A stretch of DNA of 42,832 nt from an uncultured Clostridia bacterium (GTDB taxonomy: Bacteria > Bacillota > Clostridia > Oscillospirales > Ruminococcaceae): NCBI GenBank assembly GCA_947624575.1, contig CANQKY010000005.1:1-42832 (forward strand). Reading direction: 5' to 3'. The translations under genes were made by a program, and so were the position numbers. Shown here piece by piece: positions 25,535 through 31,903 of this stretch. A model generated the notes under the pieces. That model was not told where the DNA came from. It saw only the letters and a program-made list of their open reading frames with translations, and did not search any database. The first letter of the stretch is position 1; every line of letters begins with the position of its first letter.

Positions 25535-26194
25535 ATGAAAAAGCTGACAAGCCTGCTGCTGGCAGCTGCCCTTCTCGTAGGCAGTATGGGCTTATTGGCG
25601 GCGCCGGCAGCTGCGGCGGAGGTCGCTCCGGAGGCGGGCGAGGGAATCGTCAAGCTTGAGAATTTCCAGATGGGTCAGGAGTTTCAGGCTTCTCTCCAGA
25701 AAACTGGATTTCAGGCTGACGGCTTTCTGCTGGAGACTGCGGCGACAAAGGACGGCGTTGTGACCATTCAGGTCAATCCCACTGCCGCCAATCTGACCTA
25801 CAAGGTTCCGGTAAAAGCCGGAGATACTCTGGTCAGCGTGGACGTGGACGAAATGGTGACGGGTAAAAAGATTTTTCCGGCATTGCTAAACAAAAGCAAT
25901 CTTAGCATTCTGGTCACCGCCGATGAGGGCGTGACGGTAACTGCGATGTCCTATTATGTGTACGCATATTTGATTGACACAACAATTGCACCTGCCACCG
26001 AGGTAAAGCCCGGCGATGTGGATCTGGACGGCAAGGTCGAGGTCACCGATGCGCTGGAGGCGCTCCGCGCAGCAGTAAAGCTGACCACGCTGGAGGGCGA
26101 TGCTCTGAAGGCTGCCGACTTGGACGGCAACGGTGAAGTCACGGTTGCAGATGCGCTGGGTATCCTGCGGATCGCCGTGGGTCTTGATGCGTAA
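25535..26194 (+). CDS. Small secreted dockerin type I protein
   Basis: Protein of 219 residues: signal peptide (about 1-28, ending AAAAE), a central domain (about 35-150) with alternating beta-type hydrophobicity and no recognised catalytic motif, and a C-terminal type I dockerin (about 158-219) with loops DVDLDGKVEVTDALEALR and DLDGNGEVTVADALGILR. The start at 25535 has AAGGGAG 7 nt upstream; an ATG at 25529 is too close to it. The central part could be a cohesin-like or carbohydrate-binding beta-sandwich, but I cannot show this. It is co-transcribed with the GH18 gene 22 bp downstream, from a consensus promoter. Confidence 0.82.
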   Translation: MKKLTSLLLAAALLVGSMGLLAAPAAAAEVAPEAGEGIVKLENFQMGQEFQASLQKTGFQADGFLLETAATKDGVVTIQVNPTAANLTYKVPVKAGDTLVSVDVDEMVTGKKIFPALLNKSNLSILVTADEGVTVTAMSYYVYAYLIDTTIAPATEVKPGDVDLDGKVEVTDALEALRAAVKLTTLEGDALKAADLDGNGEVTVADALGILRIAVGLDA

Positions 26195-26216
26195 GCGCCG
26201 ATAGGAGGATAAGATC

Positions 26217-28001
26217 ATGAAAAAACTTTGGACACCTGTCATAGCCGTCGCACTGGCTGTCGGCGTTTCCGCCACCTCTTTGGCGGCACAGTGGAAAACG
26301 GCATATGACGGATTATTGACCAAGCCGATGGAGGCAACCATGACCTCCGTGACCGATCTGGGCGCGGACTTCTTGGTCAGCAACGAGGCTGCTCCGGCTT
26401 CTGATACGGCAGACGCTGCCAAAGCTGTGACCGATGGTGATGAGACCACTACTTGGGATGCAACGCAAAAGGGCGATCATCTTCAGATCAACTTTGACGG
26501 ACTAAAGCTCATCAATGTGATCCACATTTATGAAAACGGCTCCGGCGTTGGTAATTATATCGAGACCGGTGTTTATGATGACAATGATGACCTTGTTGAT
26601 ATTGTGTCAAAGCCGCCGTTTGTGATTGAAGCGTGGAACGGTGCGGAATGGGTCGAGGTATATGAGATCGATGCGCTGCGCGACTATCATGTCTGCGCGA
26701 TCGACCCCATTCAGACCAATGCGATTCGTCTTTCCGTTCATGCCTTCTCTAACTCTAAGAATCCGAAGGTTTCGATTGGTGAAGTGCTTGCCACCTATCA
26801 GCCTCCGGTCCAGCGTGAGGATCCGTTCCTCAATGTGGGCTACAGTGGTAAAAACGGCTGGCTCACCCGCTTCAATTCGATTCCTTCTGAGGCGCTCGAC
26901 AGCTTAGATGATCTGATTTTGATCGAGACCTTCAGCTGGGCGCGTTATGATGACACCGATGAGCGCAGCGTTTACCAAGGGCGTACGACTGGTGACGAGG
27001 GCTTCAAGGCAGGTGCGTTTGTATTCCAGATGCCGCAGCCCGGCGGACCGATGGATCACTATGCCGATCCGTTCAGCGATGATGTCGATCAGCAGATGAA
27101 GAAAGCGGCAATCTCTCTTGTTACCTGGCATGAAAAAAAGACCAAGACTTCAGGTGACGGATCAACAGTCTATGATTATGATGCGCTGACCTATGAAGAT
27201 GCGCTCGAATATCTCCATTCCGAGGAAGCGCCCCGTATCTGGATCTGCCTGACCGGCGGTGATTGGGGTAAGGATAACAATAATGCTCAAGCGCATAACA
27301 TGTTCAATAATCCTGATGTACTGGATAAGTTCACCACAGATGTTGTGAAATTTGTCAAGAAATATGACTGGATCTATGGCGTGGATATCGACTGGGAGTA
27401 TCCGCAGACCTCCACGCAGTGCGATGCGCTGGGAAAGATGGTGGTACAGCTGAAGCAGAAGGGCATTCCTGAGGTCTCGGCAGCTGTCTCACCCAGTTAT
27501 GGATATACCGATGAAATGAAAGCCAATCTCGACCGTCTCAATATCATGTCCTATATGCAGGCGGAGGACAATGTCCATATGTCGATGAACCAGATGGCAA
27601 ATCAGATCAACACCTATGTCAGCAAAGGCTGGGCGCTCAATAAGATCGTGGTCGGTGTGCCGTACTACGGGATCAATGCCAATGGTAGTATTACGCAACC
27701 GTTGCCGCTGTCATTTGGCACCTTGTACAGCACCTATATGGGCTCGCACTCTACTTTCCCGACCGGCATGAACAGCATAGAAAGCGGTATTCGTTTTGTA
27801 ATCAACAGTCCGCAGATGCTGAAGGATAAGGTCGCGTGGTGTGCTTTGCGCGGTGTGAAGGGCGTATTCAACTGGCAGCAGATCAATGACCTGCAAGCAT
27901 ATAATCCCGGTGAGACCTTTAACTCCGAGAATGGCGATTCCTCTTTGGCTCGCGCGGTTGCCGAGGCGATCGATGAGTTTATCGTGAATCCGGCTGAATA
28001 A
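26217..28001 (+). CDS. Secreted GH18 glycoside hydrolase with N-terminal discoidin-like domain
   Basis: Protein of 594 residues with a signal peptide (about 1-24). Residues about 50-195 look like an F5/8 type C (discoidin/CBM32-like) domain: GDETTTWDA...GDHLQINFDGLKLINVIHIYE. The GH18 barrel follows (about 203-585), with the active-site strand YGVDIDWEYP: Asp390, Asp392 and Glu394 form the required DxDxE. The first Asp of the longer DxxDxDxE motif is Tyr387. The family hydrolyses chitin-type or N-glycan GlcNAc linkages by substrate assistance; activity on host or dietary glycans or peptidoglycan is possible. AGGAGG lies 8 nt before the ATG. Codons look more A/T-rich than in the neighbours. 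A degenerate paralogue lies at 41374-42774. Confidence 0.85.
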   Translation: MKKLWTPVIAVALAVGVSATSLAAQWKTAYDGLLTKPMEATMTSVTDLGADFLVSNEAAPASDTADAAKAVTDGDETTTWDATQKGDHLQINFDGLKLINVIHIYENGSGVGNYIETGVYDDNDDLVDIVSKPPFVIEAWNGAEWVEVYEIDALRDYHVCAIDPIQTNAIRLSVHAFSNSKNPKVSIGEVLATYQPPVQREDPFLNVGYSGKNGWLTRFNSIPSEALDSLDDLILIETFSWARYDDTDERSVYQGRTTGDEGFKAGAFVFQMPQPGGPMDHYADPFSDDVDQQMKKAAISLVTWHEKKTKTSGDGSTVYDYDALTYEDALEYLHSEEAPRIWICLTGGDWGKDNNNAQAHNMFNNPDVLDKFTTDVVKFVKKYDWIYGVDIDWEYPQTSTQCDALGKMVVQLKQKGIPEVSAAVSPSYGYTDEMKANLDRLNIMSYMQAEDNVHMSMNQMANQINTYVSKGWALNKIVVGVPYYGINANGSITQPLPLSFGTLYSTYMGSHSTFPTGMNSIESGIRFVINSPQMLKDKVAWCALRGVKGVFNWQQINDLQAYNPGETFNSENGDSSLARAVAEAIDEFIVNPAE

Positions 28002-28037
28002 GGGCTTACAAACCGGTTTCCGACAAAAGAAGTATGG

Positions 28038-28070
28038 AAAAAGGCTGCGGCGATCTGCCGCAGCCTTTTT
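28038..28070 (+). terminator. Intrinsic terminator of the dockerin-GH18 unit
   Basis: A 14-bp stem (AAAAAGGCTGCGGC at 28038-28051 with GCCGCAGCCTTTTT at 28057-28070), loop GATCT, ending in a T run. Confidence 0.95.
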
Positions 28071-28140
28071 AGTTCGCACTTGTGGCTGGGTGGTAGTAGT
28101 GGGCTTTTTGCCCGATCCCAAGTAGGCGCGGCGGGAATGA

Positions 28141-28226
28141 AACCGCAATTCTGCCGTCTTTGTCAAAACCTCCCTTGTGAAAGGGAGGGGGATCACGCGC
28201 AGCATGGTGGTGGGATTCTTGCGGTT
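28141..28226 (+). repeat. Dispersed palindromic repeat, copy downstream of the GH18 gene
   Basis: The core runs from CTGCCG (28151) through an inner hairpin CCTCCCTT/AAGGGAGG to GGTGGTGGGATTC (28206-28218), closely matching 14297-14370. Here the outermost arms are AACCGCAA (28141-28148) and TTGCGGTT (28219-28226). The 15-bp arms of the 14288 copy are only half preserved. Confidence 0.8.
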
Positions 28227-28390
28227 CAAGGCAGAGTTTTTCCTATTATCACGCAGATATCAAAAGAACACTGGCGATGAGACTTTTGTGTTGCGCTATG
28301 CTTTGTTCTGATTTTACGCTGTGCTGCATACAGGCACACTTCCGATTTCCACCGCGATACCAGCAACCGAACGTTTTTCTAAGGGGAGCC

Positions 28391-28431
28391 AAGAGGGGAA
28401 AATCTTTTTCTGAAAAAGACTTTCCCCTCTT
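28391..28431. repeat. 20-bp inverted repeat, hairpin
   Basis: Arms starting AAGAGGGGAAA (28391-28410) and ending TTTCCCCTCTT (28412-28431) pair with a single mismatch. It stands alone in non-coding DNA and is not clearly next to a gene end; it is unrelated in sequence to the GAATCCC family. Possibly another small dispersed element. I see no gene in 28227-28390. Confidence 0.6.
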
Positions 28432-28486
28432 GCGGGTCGTCACCGCGCCGTTTATTTCCGCAAAGAGGAAGCGTCTGCTGTAAGAC

Positions 28487-28564
28487 AGCGTTTTTCACCG
28501 AGCAAGTGAGGGCTTTGCGTCTGTCGCAAAATAGCGGTTTTCGCCGAGCCGGTGAAAGCTTTGC
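28487..28564. repeat. Imperfect tandem repeat at the end of the minus-strand gene
   Basis: Two 32-bp units (28487-28518 and 28533-28564) share AGCG-TTTTC-CCGAGC--GTGA--GCTTTGC and are offset by 46 bp. They differ at seven or so positions. The second unit reaches the stop codon of the minus-strand gene. Function unknown. Confidence 0.55.
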
Positions 28565-28956
28565 TAGTCGTCATCTTCCTCCGGCAGCAGGCGGCAGAGG
28601 GTGGAGAGTTCCTCGTCGGTGAGCAGAATCAGCCGGCTGACCGCCCCGACTCCCGCTTTGGCGGTGCGGAGGATCGTCAGCGGCTGCCGCCCGTCTACCT
28701 CGGGGCGCTCGGCGGTCTGCTCGTAGGTATGACCACCGCAAAGGGCGTATTGCAAAATAAAAGATCGGATCGGCGGCAGCGCGGCGATGGCTGTCGCCGC
28801 CTGCGTTTGAAAATGGCGGATCAAGTTCCGCTCTGCCAGCAGCTTGCCGCCCTCTTTGGGCGGCAGAAAGCGAAGCCGATCCTCGTTTAACCGGCGGCGG
28901 CTTTCGAGCAGCCGCCACCCCCGCAACAGCCTGCCGGTCATCTCGTGACGGGTCAT
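28564..28956 (-). CDS. Hypothetical protein divergent from the ImmR/ImmA pair
   Basis: Protein of 130 residues, basic in the first half and ending in an acidic EEDDD tail. The ATG at 28956 is chosen because AAGGAGG lies 5 nt upstream. The segment LPPIRSFILQYALCGGHTYEQTAE and the following LTILRTAKAGVGAVSRLI weakly recall sigma region 4 or phage ArpU/RinA-like HTH proteins, but the match is too loose to name it. Its promoter faces that of the HTH gene, and a 14-bp operator-like palindrome lies between, so it is probably controlled by the repressor encoded across the gap, as xis-side genes are controlled by ImmR in ICEBs1. Confidence 0.6.
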   Translation of the reverse strand: MTRHEMTGRLLRGWRLLESRRRLNEDRLRFLPPKEGGKLLAERNLIRHFQTQAATAIAALPPIRSFILQYALCGGHTYEQTAERPEVDGRQPLTILRTAKAGVGAVSRLILLTDEELSTLCRLLPEEDDD

Positions 28957-28966
28957 AGAAACCTCC

Positions 28967-28995
28967 TTGACAAATCTCTCATTTTCTAGTATAAT
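28967..28995 (+). promoter_or_regulatory. Consensus promoter of the HTH-ImmA unit
   Basis: Perfect TTGACA (28967-28972) and perfect TATAAT (28990-28995) with a 17-bp spacer. It overlaps the ribosome binding site of the divergent gene, giving overlapping transcripts. Confidence 0.88.
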
Positions 28996-29008
28996 AAAGA
29001 AAATCACG

Positions 29009-29022
29009 GATTATAGATAATC
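29009..29022. promoter_or_regulatory. Operator-like palindrome between facing promoters
   Basis: GATTAT-AG-ATAATC, perfect 6-bp arms around 2 bp. It sits between the -10 boxes of the plus-strand promoter (28967-28995) and the minus-strand promoter (29032-29060), where a small Cro/CI-like repressor could control both. A second short dyad CTAT-T-ATAG follows at about 29025-29033. Confidence 0.6.
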
Positions 29023-29031
29023 TTCTATTAT

Positions 29032-29060
29032 AGGATAAGAGAAAAATCTAATTTTGTCAA
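29032..29060 (-). promoter_or_regulatory. Promoter of the divergent hypothetical gene
   Basis: On the minus strand TTGACA (29060-29055) and TATCCT (29037-29032) with a 17-bp spacer. It faces the plus-strand promoter of the HTH gene, so the two transcripts overlap by about 60 nt. Confidence 0.75.
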
Positions 29061-29091
29061 TAGTTTAGAAAATTTCAGGGGAGGTAATGCT

Positions 29092-29478
29092 ATGACGATC
29101 ACCGACCGGATTCGCGCATTGGCGCGGGAGCGGGGACTCAGCCTGACCGCGTTGGAGCAGACGCTGGGGCTTGGAAACGGCACGGTGAGCCGGTGGTCTA
29201 CCAGCTCCCCGACCGCCGAAAAGCTGGGGCGGATCGCGCAGTATCTTGATGTTTCGGTCGATTATCTGCTGGGGAATACCGATAATCCGATCTCCCATAA
29301 AATGCCTGCTTCGCCCGAATATCTGCAAAAGCTGTCCGAGCTGCCTGCCCTCTACTTCCGCCTGTTTCAGGGGATTGAGGACCTTGATCTTTCGCAGCAG
29401 GACGTGGATTTCATTTTAGATGTGGCGCGGAGCTACAAAATCACCAAGCAGGAGGAGCCGAAGAATGACCAAAGCTGA
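29092..29478 (+). CDS. XRE/Cro-CI family repressor (ImmR-like)
   Basis: Protein of 128 residues with an N-terminal helix-turn-helix (about 4-60): RIRALARERGLSLTALEQTL then GNGTVSRW as recognition helix, and the usual YLDVSVDYLLGNTD end. The rest (about 70-125) is probably a dimerisation segment. GGGGAGG lies 7 nt before the ATG. It overlaps the ImmA-like protease gene by 14 bp; this pairing is the ImmR-ImmA arrangement of phages and integrative elements, in which the protease cuts the repressor to induce the element. Its likely operator is the dyad at 29009-29022. Confidence 0.85.
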   Translation: MTITDRIRALARERGLSLTALEQTLGLGNGTVSRWSTSSPTAEKLGRIAQYLDVSVDYLLGNTDNPISHKMPASPEYLQKLSELPALYFRLFQGIEDLDLSQQDVDFILDVARSYKITKQEEPKNDQS

Positions 29479-30073
29479 ACTCTACCGTCAGGTGGACGAC
29501 CTGCGGCAGCGGCTGGGCGGGAGAATGCCGAAAACCTATGCCGGTCTGCTTTCGCTGGTGGACTATGCGATCCCGCACCTGCGGGTGGTCGGTCACCCGA
29601 TGGACAGCCGTAAAGTGGCGGGATTGCTGCTGCGGGGAGAGGAAAGCGTGATCCTGCTCAATACCTCTTTCACACCTGTCAGCCTGCGCTTTACGCTGGC
29701 GCATGAGCTGATCCATTTCTTTCTCCACCCGGAGGAACGGCAGCTTGTCTGCGCCCGCCAGAACAGTCCGCTGGAGTGGCAGGCAAACGAGGGTGCGGCG
29801 GAGCTGTTGGTGCCGCGGCATTCTTTTTTGCCCACAATGGAGAACATATGTTCTAATTTTTGGCAGGAAAAAGACCGTATCGCCGCGGCGGCGATACGGT
29901 TCGGGGTCAGCGAGCAGGTGATCCGGTATCGGATCAAAAGCCTGCGGCAGTATTATTCCGCCAGCACACGGTATGCCGCGATCAGCGCGGCAAGGGAGCA
30001 GGCGCAGTTTGCCGGACTGGTCGAGGGCAGACAAAGGGCGTCGATGCCGGTTGCCGGACGGCAAAGCCTTTGA
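29465..30073 (+). CDS. ImmA/IrrE-family metallopeptidase
   Basis: Protein of 202 residues. The zinc motif is HELIH at His80-Glu81-His84 (AHELIHFFLH), with a third-ligand region EWQANEGAAELLVP about 35 residues later. The C-terminal half has a short HTH-like AIRFGVSEQVIRYRI segment. These proteases cut a partner XRE repressor, here presumably the one encoded just upstream. The ATG at 29465 is chosen for GGAGGAG about 7 nt upstream and lies inside the repressor gene. Its last 121 bp run opposite to the 3' end of a DNA glycosylase gene, so roughly the last 40 residues lie beyond the conserved domain and may be a chance extension. Confidence 0.85.
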   Translation: MTKAELYRQVDDLRQRLGGRMPKTYAGLLSLVDYAIPHLRVVGHPMDSRKVAGLLLRGEESVILLNTSFTPVSLRFTLAHELIHFFLHPEERQLVCARQNSPLEWQANEGAAELLVPRHSFLPTMENICSNFWQEKDRIAAAAIRFGVSEQVIRYRIKSLRQYYSASTRYAAISAAREQAQFAGLVEGRQRASMPVAGRQSL

Positions 30074-30438
30074 TAAAGGCGGTGCGCTGTTTTGCCGGTC
30101 GTAAAAATGCGGCGGATCGCGGGATAGTCGGTCAAAAGCCCCGCGATGTCGTTGGGCTGCGGACTTTGGATCGAGGCGTTGGACGCTCCCGTGATCTCAC
30201 AGCTTGCCAGCACGTCCCAGAGTGCCAGCCGGTTGCGGCGAAGAAACGCTTTCTTTTGAGGTATGGTATCCGGCGTTTGCTCCCCGAATACCGCCGCCGT
30301 CACCCGCCAGAACCGGTTTTGGGGGTGCCCGTAGTAAAAGCCTGTCTCCCGCGATTTTGGCGAGGGGATACTGCCGAGGATCAGGGTGTCCGATGTCCGC
30401 CAGACCATCGGCGGGATCGTGTGGACGACCCGCTCCAT
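29953..30438 (-). CDS. Hypoxanthine/deoxyinosine-DNA glycosylase-like protein (UDG superfamily)
   Basis: Protein of 161 residues. The N-terminal active-site block LILGSIPSPKSRETGFYYGHPQNRFW resembles the family 6 (HDG) uracil-DNA-glycosylase superfamily members, with Asn in the HPQNRFW motif, and the C-terminal loop reads LPSTSPANC. It should remove deaminated purine (hypoxanthine) and perhaps uracil from DNA. The start ATG shares one base with the stop of the upstream gene (TGATG), so translation is coupled. Its last 121 bp overlap the tail of the convergent immA-like gene. The LPSTSPAN motif lies inside the overlap, so this frame is clearly the functional one there. Confidence 0.85.
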   Translation of the reverse strand: MERVVHTIPPMVWRTSDTLILGSIPSPKSRETGFYYGHPQNRFWRVTAAVFGEQTPDTIPQKKAFLRRNRLALWDVLASCEITGASNASIQSPQPNDIAGLLTDYPAIRRIFTTGKTAHRLYQRLCRPATGIDALCLPSTSPANCACSLAALIAAYRVLAE

Positions 30439-31202
30439 CAGAAAAGCTCCGTTTCGACCCAGTCGCCCGTCAGAGTGGGGCTCAAATCGGGCAGGGTGAT
30501 ACTGCCGCCGTTTGCCGGCAGGTAGTAGTCGCCGTCGTCATAGAGCAGAACCGCTTCGGCGTTTTCTGCGTCGGCACGGTTTGCTTCGGCGGCAAGGCAG
30601 ACCCGTTCCCCGACGGCAACCGGCTTCCAGTACCAGTTTTCCCGAAACTGCCGGTCGCCCAGGAGCTTTTTTTCTCCCTCGGATAACAGCGGATAGCCTT
30701 CCTCGGTGCGAATATCCTGTCGGAAGGTCATCAGCTCGTCCGCGCTCACTTCACGCGGCTCCTCTCGGTCGGGCAGATTAAGATGCTCCATGACCGCCCG
30801 TCCGGAGCAGAGGACCGGTTCCTCCTCCGGCGAGATATAGTAGCCGCCGTTTTGATAGACAATGGTTTCTCCGCCGGTTTCCCGATAGGCAAGATAGGTG
30901 ATCTCGGCAGGCTCCCGACAGAGAATCGTGCCGATCACGCTGCCGCCGTGACCGGCTTGCCGCAGAATATCGTCCGCCATCGAGTCCAGCAGGTCGGTGT
31001 TCCCGTATTCCCGATATAACTCCGCCGCCTGCTCGGACGCCGCAAGCCGAATATCCCGACAGGCGATGTGCAGGTTTAACTGCCGCACCTGCTTTTGGTA
31101 GCCCAGTATAGCCGGCGGTATCGTGGAAGCGAGTATGGCAAGGATCATCAAAAGGGCGATGAGCGCGCCTTTTGAGATCCGCTTTTTTCCCTGTGTCTCC
31201 AT
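30438..31202 (-). CDS. Membrane-anchored protein of unknown function
   Basis: Protein of 254 residues. A basic N-terminus (KKRISK) precedes one hydrophobic helix (about 12-33) and a charged alpha-helical stretch (about 35-75), a layout reminiscent of pseudopilins, but I see no clear prepilin cleavage motif. The extracytoplasmic part has two similar motifs, YQNGGYYISPEEEP (about 114-127) and YDDGDYYLPANGG (about 225-237), possibly two repeats of a small domain. AGAGGTG lies 5 nt before the ATG. It has its own promoter inside the end of the upstream gene and is translationally coupled to the DNA glycosylase gene. No family recognised. Confidence 0.7.
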   Translation of the reverse strand: METQGKKRISKGALIALLMILAILASTIPPAILGYQKQVRQLNLHIACRDIRLAASEQAAELYREYGNTDLLDSMADDILRQAGHGGSVIGTILCREPAEITYLAYRETGGETIVYQNGGYYISPEEEPVLCSGRAVMEHLNLPDREEPREVSADELMTFRQDIRTEEGYPLLSEGEKKLLGDRQFRENWYWKPVAVGERVCLAAEANRADAENAEAVLLYDDGDYYLPANGGSITLPDLSPTLTGDWVETELF

Positions 31203-31232
31203 GGTAGCACCTCTTTTTGCGTTGTCCTTGAC

Positions 31233-31261
31233 ATTGTACCAGAATCTGTCGGAAAAATCAA
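31233..31261 (-). promoter_or_regulatory. Promoter of the anchored protein-glycosylase unit
   Basis: On the minus strand TTGATT (31261-31256) and TACAAT (31238-31233) with a 17-bp spacer. The -35 box overlaps the stop codon of the MBL hydrolase gene. Confidence 0.7.
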
Positions 31262-31869
31262 TATCGCTGCATTTTGATCTCCACCCGAATAGCAGGGTCG
31301 ACCGCAGTTCGGAACTCCGCTTCCATCGCCCTGTCGCTGTAATGGGTGGGTATGGCAGTTTGCGGGCGCATGCGGTTTACAAGCTCCGCCGCCTGCCTTG
31401 CGTTCATGGTGTAGGTGCCGCCGATCGGCACCATTGCCGTGTCACAGCGCACCGCAGATACCTCCGGCACGGCGTCGGTATCTCCGGCAATGTAGACCGT
31501 TTCGCCGTCTATTTGCACCAGATACCCCACCCAGCCGCACTTTTTCGGGTGAAACGGCTTGTGCCGGTTGTAAGCGGGTACGGTTTTGATGGGGATACCG
31601 CAGAGCGTAAGTTCCTCCTGCGGCGATACGGTATATATTCCGCCGCAGGGGATCGCCGCCGCCTTTTGCTTCATGCGCTCCGGCAGGACAAGCAGGGTGG
31701 CGGGCGACATGACCTTCTCGATGTCCTCCGGCGAAAAATGGTCAAAATGGTCGTGGGTGATGAGGATCAGATCGGCGTCATGCCGCGCTTCCTCGATGCG
31801 GTAGGGGTCGATGTAAACGGTTTTCTCACCGGTTAATCTGATACTGCTGTGGGTCAAAAGTTCGATCAC
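31258..31869 (-). CDS. MBL-fold metal-dependent hydrolase
   Basis: Protein of 203 residues of the metallo-beta-lactamase fold, UlaG/YtnP-like small type. Metal ligands: HDHFDH (about 39-44), GDTD (about 128-131) and PTHYSD near the end. A GTG start at 31869 is chosen because AAGGAGG lies 7 nt upstream and the domain begins there; an in-frame ATG at 31938 would overlap the preceding symporter gene. Members cleave phosphodiesters, lactones or sugar-phosphate lactones; the substrate is not readable here. It lies 34 bp after the NSS symporter gene. Confidence 0.88.
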   Translation of the reverse strand: MIELLTHSSIRLTGEKTVYIDPYRIEEARHDADLILITHDHFDHFSPEDIEKVMSPATLLVLPERMKQKAAAIPCGGIYTVSPQEELTLCGIPIKTVPAYNRHKPFHPKKCGWVGYLVQIDGETVYIAGDTDAVPEVSAVRCDTAMVPIGGTYTMNARQAAELVNRMRPQTAIPTHYSDRAMEAEFRTAVDPAIRVEIKMQRY

Positions 31870-31903
31870 GGTTATTCCTCCTTCGGGTTCGGCTCCCCTC
31901 ACC

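Noticed and set aside
28080..28560. Possible small genes between the GH18 gene and the hypothetical gene at 28564
   Set aside because: Frames of 60-70 codons run through repeats and hairpins and have no Shine-Dalgarno sequence.
28487..28564. CRISPR-like repeat
   Set aside because: Only two imperfect units with a 14-bp spacer and no cas genes.
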